DNA of 64,000 nt from Geobacter sp. DSM 9736 (GTDB taxonomy: Bacteria > Desulfobacterota > Desulfuromonadia > Geobacterales > Geobacteraceae). This document shows, in pieces, positions 18,632 through 27,242 of the stretch. The translations under genes were made by a program, and so were the position numbers. The DNA lies in contig NZ_LT896716.1 of the NCBI RefSeq assembly GCF_900187405.1, positions 1,550,001 through 1,614,000 of the forward strand. The letters are read 5' to 3'. The notes under the pieces were generated by a model, which saw only the letters and a program-made list of their open reading frames with translations, made no database searches and had not been told where the DNA came from. How positions within the stretch are numbered: the first letter of the stretch is position 1; every line of letters starts with the position of its first letter.

Positions 18632-18654
18632 GGCCCGTTCCAACGGAGAAACCG

Positions 18655-19689
18655 ATGAAGTCACTACCCTTCGATCCAGCCCTTCTCGATACCCACTGCA
18701 TCGTCGATGTCCGCTCACCGGCTGAGTTCGACGAAGACCATCTTCCCGGGGCAGTAAACGTTCCGCTCCTAGACAATGAAGAACGGGCCGAGATCGGCAC
18801 GATCCACAAGCATCAGGGGCCGCTGGAGGCCCGCAGGCGAGGGCTTGAACTGACTGCCCATCGTTTTCCGGCAATGGTCGCCCAGATCGGTGCACAAGCA
18901 TCAGGACGCCCCATCCTCGTCTACTGCTGGCGCGGAGGACTGCGCAGCAAGACCGTCGTTTCCATTCTCGATCTCACCGGTTACCCGGCCGTCCAGCTGA
19001 CCGGCGGCTACAAATCGTTCCGAGCGCAGGTTGTCTCCTACTTCGAACCGTTCAATCCACCCGCTCCCCTCGTGGTTTTCCACGGAATGACCGGAATCGG
19101 AAAGACGACTTTTCTGCAGAAGCTCGGCCACCGCTATCCCGTGGTGGACCTGGAAGGACTCGCCTGCCACCGCGGCTCCGCCTTCGGAGAAGTCGGACTT
19201 CGGCAGACGCTGTCGCAGAAGCGGTTCGAGACGCTCCTTTGGGATTCTTTTCGCCGCCTCCAGCCCGGCGTCCCGATCCTAGTCGAGGGAGAAAGCAGGC
19301 GGATCGGTAAAGTCTCTCTCCCCGGCGACATGTACGACCGTATGCGGCAGTCGGTGAAAGTATGGTGTCAGGCTTCACTGGAAACCAGGGTGACGCGGCT
19401 GATAGCGGAATATGGCTGTATCGAGTATAAAGAAGAGATGGAGCGCGCCCTTCAGCGTATCCGGAAAAAGCTGGGGGAAGAGAGATACCGGGAGATAGCA
19501 GAGCATCTCGATCGGTGGGAGCTAGAACCTTTCATGATGAGGCTCATGGCGGATTACTATGATAAAGTCTATTACAAGACCCGCGAGTGGCAGGAAGACG
19601 CAGTGATCTGCCTTGAGGACTTCACCGCGGCCGAAGGAGAGCTGGACCTCTTTCTAAATCAAATCCTGGGCCGGGACCGCAGCAGCTGA
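18655..19689 (+). CDS. mnmH: tRNA 2-selenouridine synthase
   Basis: 344 aa (also named selU or ybbB). Converts 2-thiouridine at the wobble base of tRNAs for Lys, Glu and Gln into 2-selenouridine by way of a geranylated intermediate, using selenophosphate. N-terminal rhodanese domain with the catalytic Cys91 in YCWRGGLRSKT; P-loop GMTGIGKTT at 144-152 in the C-terminal half. Together with yedF, its LysR regulator and the Sec-type rhodanese at 57 kb it shows an active selenium metabolism. The M48 protease gene follows after 20 bases. Confidence 0.95.
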   Translation: MKSLPFDPALLDTHCIVDVRSPAEFDEDHLPGAVNVPLLDNEERAEIGTIHKHQGPLEARRRGLELTAHRFPAMVAQIGAQASGRPILVYCWRGGLRSKTVVSILDLTGYPAVQLTGGYKSFRAQVVSYFEPFNPPAPLVVFHGMTGIGKTTFLQKLGHRYPVVDLEGLACHRGSAFGEVGLRQTLSQKRFETLLWDSFRRLQPGVPILVEGESRRIGKVSLPGDMYDRMRQSVKVWCQASLETRVTRLIAEYGCIEYKEEMERALQRIRKKLGEERYREIAEHLDRWELEPFMMRLMADYYDKVYYKTREWQEDAVICLEDFTAAEGELDLFLNQILGRDRSS

Positions 19690-19709
19690 CGGATTCGAGG
19701 AAGGCAACC

Positions 19710-20660
19710 ATGTCCGGATTCATGAGCCACCGCCTCACGAACCTTTTTCACACAATTATCCTCCTGGGTGCGCTCCTGTTGCTGCTGGCTCTGTTGGGCT
19801 GGTCCATCGCCGGGGTCTACGGGATCATCTGGGCGATCCTTGTTGGAATCCTTCCCCTGCTGGCAAGTCTGCGTATTTTTCCGGCCCTGACCCTCAAGAT
19901 GTTTAATGCACGTCCCCTCGATGAGTGCGAAGCGCCGAAACTTCACGCGATTCTCAGGGAAATCTGCCGCCGCGCCCGCCTGCCGGCACCCCGCCTGCAC
20001 TACATTGCCAGCGATGCTGCCCTCGTCTTTTCCATCGGCCATGGGGCAACCGCCGCCATATCCGTTTCCGATGGTATTCTTCGCCTTCTTACACTACGGG
20101 AACTGACATCGGTTCTCGCCCACGAAGTCAGCCATATCCTGCACAAGGATACATGGGTGATGAGCTTCGCCGACGTGGTGAGCCGTCTCACCCATACCAT
20201 CTCGATCTTCGGTCAGATCCTGATCCTCATCAACCTGCCGCTCCTTCTCTTGGGAAAATACTCCCTCCCCTGGCTCCCCCTCCTTCTAATGCTTACAGCC
20301 CCCCTCGTGAGTGCCCTTCTCCAACTGGCGCTGTCGAGAACCCGCGAATATAACGCCGACATGAATGCGGTGGAGCTTCTGGGGGATGGAGCGGGACTTG
20401 CCTCCGCCCTTGCAAAAATGGAAGAGTATCAGCGGAAGATTCAGCAGCATGGCTTCGCCGGGCACGGGAAGGGGGACCCGTCGCTCTTGCGAACCCACCC
20501 CCCCACTGAAGAACGGATACGGAGGCTCCATCAGTTAACCGCAGAACTGGATCTCCTCCACCCTCACATCAACCACACGGAGGAGTACGAAAACCTCCCC
20601 ACGAATTTGCAGAGGCCGCGCAGAAAGCCCCGCCGCCACTTCACCGGGCTCTGGCACTGA
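19710..20660 (+). CDS. M48 family membrane metalloprotease (HtpX-like)
   Basis: 316 aa. Two hydrophobic N-terminal segments (about 11-34 and 37-60) and another pair near 175-212 place it in the inner membrane. The zinc motif HEVSH is at 138-142 and a downstream EYNAD supplies the third ligand. Members degrade damaged or misfolded membrane proteins. The C-terminus has THPPTEERIRRL, typical of HtpX. Good ribosome site GAGGAAGG; 20 bases after mnmH. Confidence 0.92.
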   Translation: MSGFMSHRLTNLFHTIILLGALLLLLALLGWSIAGVYGIIWAILVGILPLLASLRIFPALTLKMFNARPLDECEAPKLHAILREICRRARLPAPRLHYIASDAALVFSIGHGATAAISVSDGILRLLTLRELTSVLAHEVSHILHKDTWVMSFADVVSRLTHTISIFGQILILINLPLLLLGKYSLPWLPLLLMLTAPLVSALLQLALSRTREYNADMNAVELLGDGAGLASALAKMEEYQRKIQQHGFAGHGKGDPSLLRTHPPTEERIRRLHQLTAELDLLHPHINHTEEYENLPTNLQRPRRKPRRHFTGLWH

Positions 20661-20920
20661 ACTTCCCCCTTCTTTACCTGCCGCCATCACCTCCTCCTTT
20701 TCCATATTGCAACAGGTGGACAACCTGATGGGTCCAACCCGAGCAGGAGTGGCTACCCTTCACATGCCGGCATTGCTTTCCTCAAAGGTGAGACTATACT
20801 TCAGTAAGAGCCGTTCAAGCCCGCAACATTCTTACCGATATGTCTGGAGAAGGATGACCGGGGCACAAGCCACATGTTATGACGATCCCGCCTTGGATTC
20901 TAGGAAATGGAGGAACGACA
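20661..20920. other. Intergenic region before PPC-domain gene
   Basis: 260 bases with no convincing gene, riboswitch or terminator seen. A GGAGG precedes the next start. Confidence 0.4.
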
Positions 20921-21340
20921 ATGATTATCGGCAAACTTCCCTACAGAACGGACCTGCTGCGAGAACTCAACAAGTTCGCCAAGGAGCATGATGTTACCGC
21001 CGGGTTCATCCAGCTGATAGGCTCTCTCTCAAGAGCCCGGCTCTCCTACTACGATCAGAAGACCCACGCATATCAGGTGCTCGATTTCGACGCGCCTTAC
21101 GAGATAGTCTCCGGAACCGGGAACATCTCGATACGGGACGGCGCTCCCTTCGTACATATCCACCTTGCGGTTTCGGACAAGGAGGGAACGGTCGTCGGCG
21201 GGCACTGTCTCGACGGGTGCACTATCTTCGCGGTGGAGTTCATCATCTGGCCGTTCCGGGGCCCTGCTCCACGCCGCACGCTCGACCCGACCACTGGCCT
21301 GCTCCTCTGGGAAAACGGCTCCTATACCGACCAGAGCTGA
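20921..21340 (+). CDS. PPC/DUF296 domain protein
   Basis: 139 aa from ATG 20921 (GGAGGAACGACA upstream). Single PPC (plants and prokaryotes conserved, DUF296) domain with GSLSRARLSYYDQ, then APFVHIHLAVSDKEGTVVGG near 80-99, where the His residues usually bind metal. In plants the domain is fused to AT-hooks; the bacterial stand-alone form has no established function, and DNA binding should not be assumed. Confidence 0.88.
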   Translation: MIIGKLPYRTDLLRELNKFAKEHDVTAGFIQLIGSLSRARLSYYDQKTHAYQVLDFDAPYEIVSGTGNISIRDGAPFVHIHLAVSDKEGTVVGGHCLDGCTIFAVEFIIWPFRGPAPRRTLDPTTGLLLWENGSYTDQS

Positions 21341-21375
21341 CCTGCAGCGAATTTAGTCGAGGGAGCCGGAAAAAC

Positions 21376-21404
21376 TTGTAACACGAGGTGACCTCTCCTA
21401 TACT
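21376..21404 (+). promoter_or_regulatory. Promoter of RluA-type gene, possibly leaderless, with palindrome in the spacer
   Basis: TTGTAA (21376-21381), 17-base spacer, TATACT (21399-21404), then only six bases to the ATG at 21411. The spacer holds GAGGTGACCTC, a perfect palindrome around one base. No ribosome site lies between promoter and ATG. Confidence 0.55.
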
Positions 21405-21410
21405 CGCTCC

Positions 21411-22313
21411 ATGATCATTTACGACATCACCGAAACCGACCACTGCCGGCGGGTAGAAAGCTTGCTGCAGAACATTCTTCCCGCCGCTCCTCTATCCTAC
21501 CTCAGAAAAATCATCCGATCGGGGCACGTAACCGTCAACGACACTGCTACGAACGCCGACTTCATCGTACAGCTCGGGGACCGGATCGGGCTCAAGGAGA
21601 CCGGGCGGACCAGGAAGCTTCTGGCACCCCAAAGACCGCGACTCGACATCCTCTTCGAAGACGACTGGATCGTAGTGATTGACAAGGAGCCGGGCATTGC
21701 CGTGCACCGGGCGGCGGAAGTAGATCATCACAACCTGGTGGAACTGGGGGAACTGATGCTCGGGTCAAGGGAGGTCCTGCCGATGCGGATCAAGCTGCGC
21801 CCAGTGAATCGCCTCGACCGCGGCACCTCCGGCGCCATTGTCCTAGCCAAAAGTCCTACCGCCGCGGGAATTTTCGGCAGGATGGTGAAAGAAGAAGGTT
21901 TCGGCAAACTTTATCTGGCGATAGTTCAGGGAACTCCCCCGCCGGCAGGAACTATTGAAATACCCCTCGAAGGAAAGGAATCACGAACCGAGTACCGCGT
22001 GCTCTTTCAGGGGAACGGTGCAGCCGTGGCTGCCGTAAACCCGCGAACAGGCAGGATGCACCAGATACGCCAGCACTTCAGGCTCGCGGGCCATCCTGTA
22101 ATTGGAGACAAGCGGTATGGTGGAAAACCTCTCCATGATTACCCCGGTATCGGTCTTCACTCATTCGTCACTTCTTTTACCCACCCGGTCACCAACACTT
22201 TTCACCTTGTTCCCGCTCCTCTCCCTGCAGGAATGTACGGGATCCTGAAGGACCTTTCAGATACGGAAACAACTCGTCTCATACGTGAGCTCCCGCAGCT
22301 CATCGGGAAATAA
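21411..22313 (+). CDS. RluA-family pseudouridine synthase
   Basis: 300 aa. N-terminal S4 RNA-binding domain (about 12-65), then the RluA catalytic domain with VNRLDRGTSG at 132-141, where Asp136 is the nucleophile, and RMHQIRQHFRLAGHPVIGDKRYGG later. Changes uridine to pseudouridine in rRNA or tRNA; which site cannot be told. The start has no ribosome site and lies six bases after a -10 box, suggesting leaderless translation. Confidence 0.92.
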   Translation: MIIYDITETDHCRRVESLLQNILPAAPLSYLRKIIRSGHVTVNDTATNADFIVQLGDRIGLKETGRTRKLLAPQRPRLDILFEDDWIVVIDKEPGIAVHRAAEVDHHNLVELGELMLGSREVLPMRIKLRPVNRLDRGTSGAIVLAKSPTAAGIFGRMVKEEGFGKLYLAIVQGTPPPAGTIEIPLEGKESRTEYRVLFQGNGAAVAAVNPRTGRMHQIRQHFRLAGHPVIGDKRYGGKPLHDYPGIGLHSFVTSFTHPVTNTFHLVPAPLPAGMYGILKDLSDTETTRLIRELPQLIGK

Positions 22314-22405
22314 GGAATCAGGCAGGTCCATTCACACACAACTCCCCTTTCCGCTCCGTAACCACTGCCCGCCTCAGCCTCTTCGAAATTTTCAACGGCC
22401 TGCAT

Positions 22406-22433
22406 TTGTATTTTCAATGGCATTCGGTATAAT
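22406..22433 (+). promoter_or_regulatory. Candidate promoter for asnB cluster
   Basis: TTGTAT (22406-22411), 16-base spacer, TATAAT (22428-22433), about 100 bases before asnB, followed by an AT-rich block at 22440-22462. Confidence 0.45.
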
Positions 22434-22532
22434 GATCAACGTTAATAATAATTAATTATTTTGCGCACGTGCAGCTGACCGCTGGCCTTACCTGCCGGGG
22501 AAAAGCTTGCAGCAAAAGGAGTAAGTACCCCT

Positions 22533-24566
22533 ATGTGCGGAATTGCCGGCATTTTCAATCTGGAGGCGCAGCTCCCCCCCGGTCTTGATCAAATAACGGC
22601 TATGGCTTCGATCTTCCGTTATAGAGGACCTAACGAATCTGGAGCCTATCTCGACGATGACGTAGCACTCGGGCATGTCCGCCTGAGCATAATCGGCATC
22701 GATGGCGGGATTCAGCCAATCTGCAACGAAACTGAAACTCTGTGGATAGTGTACAACGGTGAGGCCTTCAACTACCTCGAACTGAAAGATCAGCTGCTGG
22801 CGCGGGGGCATCGCTTCACGACCGAGACCGACACCGAAGTCGTTCTACACCTTTATGAGGAGTACGGTCCGCGCTGCCTCGACATGATAAATGGGCAGTT
22901 TGCACTGGCGATCTGGGATTCGACACGGCGCGAACTCTTCCTGGCACGGGACCGGGTAGGCATCCGACCCCTCTATTATACCTGTTCTAAAGGACGGCTC
23001 CTTTTCGCCTCGGAGATCAAGTCGATTTTGACCGTAGATGGAACCAGGCAGCTGGACATGCAGGGGCTCGCCCAGGTTTTCACCTTCTGGACCACCCTTC
23101 CCGGCAAAACCGTCTTCGAAGGTATCCATGAACTCCCCCCGGGACATTTCATGGGGGCAAGGGATGGAAAGCTTTCGACCGAGCGGTTCTGGAGCATTCC
23201 ATTCCATTCCTCTCCCACCGCGATGACACGGGAAAAAGCAGCGGAAGAGTTGCGAGAGCTTCTCACTGACGCGGTACGCCTGCGGCTGCGGGCTGATGTA
23301 CCGGTCGGCTCCTACCTGAGCGGCGGCCTCGACTCGTCCATCATCTCGATGTTGATCGCAAAGAACTTCAACAACCGCCTCAAGACCTTCTCAATCGGCT
23401 TCCAGGAAGACGCCTTCGACGAAAGCGACTATCAGGAAGAGCTTATCCGCTATCTGGGAGCGGACCATCGCCGGATCATGATCGATAACGGTGATATCAG
23501 GAGGCTTTTCCCGAAAACCATATGGCACTGCGAGAAGCCCCTTCTCCGGACGGCACCAGTCCCTCTTCTCGTCCTGTCGGGGTTGGTACAGTCGGAAGGG
23601 TTCCGGGTTGTACTTTCCGGTGAAGGAGCTGACGAGGTTTTCGGCGGGTACAACATATTCAGGGAGGCTAAGGTGCGCCGGTTCTGGGGGCGTGATGTGA
23701 CCTCCGAGCACAGGCCGCTTCTGCTGGAAAGGCTCTACCCGTACATTTTCCGCAATCCCTCGCGGGGGAGGCAGTTCCTGCAGAGCTTCTTCAGAGTCTC
23801 CACCGAAGATCTGGAAAACCCGCTCTTTTCCCATATGATCAGGTGGGAAGCGAGCATGAAGAACCTTATGTTCCTCTCGGACGAGTGCCGCAGCGCCCTC
23901 GCCGGCTACAACCCGATCGACGACCTCCTGTGCAGACTCCCGGAGGACTTCTTCGAGCGTGATGTGGTAGGCAAGGCACAGTTTCTCGAAACCGAAATAT
24001 TCCTGTCCAACTACCTGCTCTCATCCCAGGGGGACAGGGTCGGAATGGCGAATTCCGTGGAACTGCGCCACCCGTTCCTCGACTTCAGGGTAATCGACTT
24101 CGCGTACCGTCTTCCATCTCATTGGAAAATACGGGGCCTTGACGAGAAAAACATCCTCAAGAAAGCCTTCAGGGGAATGATCCCTGAGCGGATCGGGCGC
24201 CGTCCTAAAAAGCCTTACAGAGCGCCTATACGGGAACTCTTTTTCGCAGACGCGCCGACGGATTATGTGGATGATCAGCTTTCGGCTGCGGCTCTTCAGA
24301 AATCCGGCTATTTCAATCCCACAAAAGCTGGCCTTCTTTTCCGGAAGTTCCGCAACTCGCACCATGATTTTTCCAACGAATTCCAGAGCATGGCCTTGAT
24401 CGGCATCCTCTCCACACAACTCGTTCACCAACAGTTCGTAGAAGGGGTCTCACTGCGGGCGGTCGAACAGATCAGGGTACAACGGGTTGTATCCCGTGGT
24501 TCATTGGGACTTCGGGATCCGGCGCCGGGCTGTACAACAGAACGGCAGCACGCCGTAACGTTTTAA
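22533..24566 (+). CDS. asnB: Glutamine-dependent asparagine synthase family protein
   Basis: 677 aa. Cys2 is the N-terminal nucleophile of the glutaminase domain (MCGIAGIF; RGPNESG at 31-37; YNGE at 74-77). The synthetase half has the ATP PPi-loop SGGLDSS at 263-269 and GEGADEVFGG later. It would hydrolyse glutamine and transfer ammonia to an adenylated carboxylate. The C-terminal extension is Arg-rich. Instead of standing alone it starts a set with a NadE-like enzyme and an acyl carrier protein (gaps 21 and 15 bases), so the real substrate may be a carrier-bound or specialised acid rather than aspartate. Confidence 0.88.
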   Translation: MCGIAGIFNLEAQLPPGLDQITAMASIFRYRGPNESGAYLDDDVALGHVRLSIIGIDGGIQPICNETETLWIVYNGEAFNYLELKDQLLARGHRFTTETDTEVVLHLYEEYGPRCLDMINGQFALAIWDSTRRELFLARDRVGIRPLYYTCSKGRLLFASEIKSILTVDGTRQLDMQGLAQVFTFWTTLPGKTVFEGIHELPPGHFMGARDGKLSTERFWSIPFHSSPTAMTREKAAEELRELLTDAVRLRLRADVPVGSYLSGGLDSSIISMLIAKNFNNRLKTFSIGFQEDAFDESDYQEELIRYLGADHRRIMIDNGDIRRLFPKTIWHCEKPLLRTAPVPLLVLSGLVQSEGFRVVLSGEGADEVFGGYNIFREAKVRRFWGRDVTSEHRPLLLERLYPYIFRNPSRGRQFLQSFFRVSTEDLENPLFSHMIRWEASMKNLMFLSDECRSALAGYNPIDDLLCRLPEDFFERDVVGKAQFLETEIFLSNYLLSSQGDRVGMANSVELRHPFLDFRVIDFAYRLPSHWKIRGLDEKNILKKAFRGMIPERIGRRPKKPYRAPIRELFFADAPTDYVDDQLSAAALQKSGYFNPTKAGLLFRKFRNSHHDFSNEFQSMALIGILSTQLVHQQFVEGVSLRAVEQIRVQRVVSRGSLGLRDPAPGCTTERQHAVTF

Positions 24567-24587
24567 ATTCACGGAAAGGAACAGGAA

Positions 24588-25604
24588 ATGAACCAGACGA
24601 AGCACTTCTCGCAGGAAATGCTGCGCCTCGATCCGGAACGGGAAACCGAGCGGATCTGCAGCCGGATGCGCGCCATCATGGTGAACCAGCTGAAGCGGCG
24701 CGGCGTAGTCATCGGCCTCTCCGGGGGAATAGACAGCAGCGTCACGGCAGCACTCGCAGTACGGACGTTCGGCTCTGACCGAGTGCTCGGCCTGGAAATG
24801 CCCGAGCGCCACTCCTCAGACGACACGTTGGAATACAGCGGAATGGCCGCCTCCTCACTTGGGATCAACACCCTCAGGGAGGATATCTCGGCAATTCTGG
24901 ATGCACTCGGTTTCTACCGGAGGTACGACGACGCCATCAGGATGATCATCCCGGAGTATGGCGAAGGGTGGAAATCGAAAATCGTCTCCTCCAATGTACT
25001 CGAAAACAATGGTTTCACCCTGTTTTCGGTTGTCGTACAGTCCCCGGACGGGGAACTGATCAAACAGCGCCTTCCCCTCAACTGCTACCTGGAGATCGTC
25101 GCCGCGACCAACTTCAAGCAGCGGGTGCGCAAGATGCTGGAATATTATCATGCAGACCGGCTCAATTACTGCGTCGCCGGGACTCCGAACCGCCTTGAGT
25201 ACGATCAGGGGTTCTTTGTAAAGCTGGGGGACGGCGCGGCGGACATAAAGCCCATAGCGCACCTTTACAAAACCCAGGTTTACCAGTTGGCCGAATATCT
25301 CGGGGTTCCGGAACCGATCAGGCGCCGCAGGCCTACAACGGACACGTATTCACTGGATCAGGGGCAGGATGAGTTCTACTTCTCGCTCCCCTATGAAAAG
25401 ATGGATCTCTGCCTGTACGGAAAGAACAATTCCGTATCTCCGGAGCTTGTGGCTCCCGCCGTAGGGCTCGCCCCGGAGCAGGTTCGGAAGGTGTACCGCG
25501 ACATCGACACCAAACGCACCACAACCCGCTATCTCCATCTGCCACCGGTACTGGTGGAGGAAGCCGGTGAACAATTTCAGCATGCATGTTCTACTTCATT
25601 ATGA
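24588..25604 (+). CDS. NAD synthase-like PP-loop amidotransferase
   Basis: 338 aa. ATP PPi-loop SGGIDSS at 45-51, then features of NH3-dependent NAD synthase: the CVAGTPNRLEYDQGFFVKLGDG segment (NadE has GTxNxxE and a similar K-GDG) and IAHLYKTQVYQLAEYLGVP. It has no glutaminase or nitrilase domain and is about 65 residues longer than ordinary NadE. Position between asnB and an acyl carrier protein suggests a dedicated amide-forming step rather than housekeeping NAD synthesis, with ammonia possibly from AsnB; that is inference. Confidence 0.8.
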   Translation: MNQTKHFSQEMLRLDPERETERICSRMRAIMVNQLKRRGVVIGLSGGIDSSVTAALAVRTFGSDRVLGLEMPERHSSDDTLEYSGMAASSLGINTLREDISAILDALGFYRRYDDAIRMIIPEYGEGWKSKIVSSNVLENNGFTLFSVVVQSPDGELIKQRLPLNCYLEIVAATNFKQRVRKMLEYYHADRLNYCVAGTPNRLEYDQGFFVKLGDGAADIKPIAHLYKTQVYQLAEYLGVPEPIRRRRPTTDTYSLDQGQDEFYFSLPYEKMDLCLYGKNNSVSPELVAPAVGLAPEQVRKVYRDIDTKRTTTRYLHLPPVLVEEAGEQFQHACSTSL

Positions 25605-25619
25605 TCAGGAGGATGCTCC

Positions 25620-25901
25620 ATGAACTCTCGTGAAAAAATCCGCCATTTCGTAGTAGACAACTTTCTGTTCGGAGAGGATAGCAGCCTGAAGTGGGACACA
25701 TCCTTTCTCGACGACGGCATTGTAGACTCCACAGGCATTCTCGAACTGGTAGCGTTTCTTGAATCCGAGTTCGGCGTCCGGATTGCAGACGATGAGCTGG
25801 TTCCGGACAACCTGGACTCCATCAACAAGGTTGCACGATTCATCGACAGGAAACTGGGAGGAGAACCGCTCCAGCTCTCCCCATCGCTGATGATCGCTTA
25901 G
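25620..25901 (+). CDS. Acyl carrier protein
   Basis: 93 aa, acidic. Phosphopantetheine attachment site GIVDSTGILELVAFLE with Ser37. It is not the fatty acid ACP (no surrounding fab genes, divergent sequence), but a pathway-specific carrier. Preceded by an AGGAGG-type site and 15 bases after the NadE-like gene, so co-transcribed. It probably tethers an acyl or aminoacyl group handled by the two amidotransferase-like enzymes. Confidence 0.9.
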   Translation: MNSREKIRHFVVDNFLFGEDSSLKWDTSFLDDGIVDSTGILELVAFLESEFGVRIADDELVPDNLDSINKVARFIDRKLGGEPLQLSPSLMIA

Positions 25902-26228
25902 CAGGAACAATATCGGTAGATACGCCGCCGGACCGGGAGAACTGCGATACTTGCTGCAGCAGGGAGAATAAATTCAGGCAGATGCGGCCCGAGCAACTCC
26001 CGCACATACTCATTCAGCACGTCCAGCTTCTAGGCCCGGCTGAGGAAAAACCTGCCTGTTAATTAAAACAGGCAGTAATTTTATCAGGTACAGCTGAGGA
26101 AAGTCCGTCACAAGGAGGTTCTATAACGGTTCGGGGGTGACACCCGTTTCAGCAGAGGCCGGCATAACAAACGCATAACTGGAGCAGCATTTCTCAGCAG
26201 CCGCTTTTCTTTATTTGAAGGAGGGGGC
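25902..26228. other. 327-base gap between ACP and GNAT genes: terminator plus possible structured leader
   Basis: No gene is seen. A terminator hairpin lies at 26052-26075. Beyond it, 26090-26190 contains GAGGAAAGTCCG (26096-26107), TAACGG and a GGGGTGACACCC-type hairpin. The order is reminiscent of the core of bacterial RNase P RNA, but the segment is too short to be that RNA. It may be a structured leader of the GNAT gene. Confidence 0.4.
26052..26083 (+). terminator. Terminator after the ACP gene
   Basis: CTGCCTGTT/AACAGGCAG with a six-base loop, followed by TAATTTTAT. Confidence 0.7.
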
Positions 26229-26966
26229 ATGAAAGAACTGGACCAGAGCGGCATCTCCCTGGTAGGAGGTGATGGGTTGCCTGTGGCTGAAGAAGTGAAA
26301 CGTCCTGAAGTGGGAATAATCAGGAGCTGCAGTGCCAGGGTCGGCGAAGCTGCGAACATTCTGCAATCGCTAGGTCCGCTTGGCGCAGTGCGCCTCATGT
26401 CCGGGCTTCTCTTTTCCCTCAACCATTATTTCGTCATGGGAAGGAGCCTTGCCGCCCCCGTTGCGTATCCGTCACACAAAAAACCATCGCTGACATTCCT
26501 GCCGCTACGGGAAGAGGACATACCCAACCTTCGGAAACAGGTCGAAGCGCTCCCCTCCCGCGAGCGACGGGAGCTTCTGAGCCGACTCTATTTCCGTTCC
26601 TGCGGCTTCTCCAATTGCTACGCCATGAAGGCGGGTGAAGAGGTGGTTTACCTTCAATGGATCATTTTTCCGGAGGAGAACAGCGTAATCAAGAGCAGGT
26701 TCGCCCGCAAATTCTACCCTCTTTCAGAGCGGCAGGTAATGGTGGAGAATGTCTACACTTTTCCTCACTATCGTGGGCGCGGGCTGCTGCCCTTCGGCAC
26801 GCTGCAGCTCCTGGAGATAGCGAAGGAGAAGGGTTTCAGCTCGGCAATCTGCTACATCCGCAATGACAACATCACATCATTGAACGAGTTCTACAAGATG
26901 GGTTTCAAGATCGTCAAGATAATCCGGGAGTACAAGGTGCTCGGGAAGGTGTGGCGGACGCTTTGA
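26229..26966 (+). CDS. GNAT-family N-acyltransferase
   Basis: 245 aa. The C-terminal half is a GNAT domain: acyl-CoA pyrophosphate loop YRGRGL at 181-186, then CYIRNDNITSLNEFYKMGFK. The N-terminal 90 residues (with a hydrophobic stretch near 53-70) do not match anything I recognise. Ribosome site GAAGGAGGGGGC just upstream. It follows the ACP gene on the same strand but behind a terminator, so it is either separately transcribed or a loosely linked part of the same pathway. Substrate unknown. Confidence 0.8.
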   Translation: MKELDQSGISLVGGDGLPVAEEVKRPEVGIIRSCSARVGEAANILQSLGPLGAVRLMSGLLFSLNHYFVMGRSLAAPVAYPSHKKPSLTFLPLREEDIPNLRKQVEALPSRERRELLSRLYFRSCGFSNCYAMKAGEEVVYLQWIIFPEENSVIKSRFARKFYPLSERQVMVENVYTFPHYRGRGLLPFGTLQLLEIAKEKGFSSAICYIRNDNITSLNEFYKMGFKIVKIIREYKVLGKVWRTL

Positions 26967-26981
26967 AAGGTGCTTGGAAAT

Positions 26982-27158
26982 CTACTTAGTGATTCTCCGG
27001 TACCCGGTGATCCCCCTTATTATAAAAACTATGAGAAGAACCAGTAGGATGACGAAAAGGATTTTCGCCACGGAAGCAGCCAGCCCTGCAACTAGTTTGA
27101 AACCCAGCAGCCCTGCGACGATCGAGACGACCAGGAAAATCCCCGCCCATTTCAGCAT
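26982..27158 (-). CDS. DUF1328 small membrane protein (YtjA-like)
   Basis: 58 aa with two hydrophobic helices: MLKWAGIFLVVSIVAGLLGF, then a second helix and a basic tail (GYRRITK). Length, the MxxWAxIFLVxxxxAxxLGF start and the conserved AxxAKILFV match the DUF1328/YtjA family found across bacteria and often stress-induced; function unknown. GGAGG lies five bases before the ATG. Converges with the GNAT gene, 15 bases apart. Confidence 0.88.
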   Translation of the reverse strand: MLKWAGIFLVVSIVAGLLGFKLVAGLAASVAKILFVILLVLLIVFIIRGITGYRRITK

Positions 27159-27242
27159 CTCTGCCTCCAGAGGATCTTTTCCTTAATTGTCCCATGTTTT
27201 CATCCTGATGCAAAATGCAGGACTATAGGCGAGACGATGTGA

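Noticed and set aside
26084-26228. Complete RNase P RNA gene
   Set aside because: Only a few core words match, the region is about 150 bases and lacks the 3' half; kept only as a finding of low certainty.
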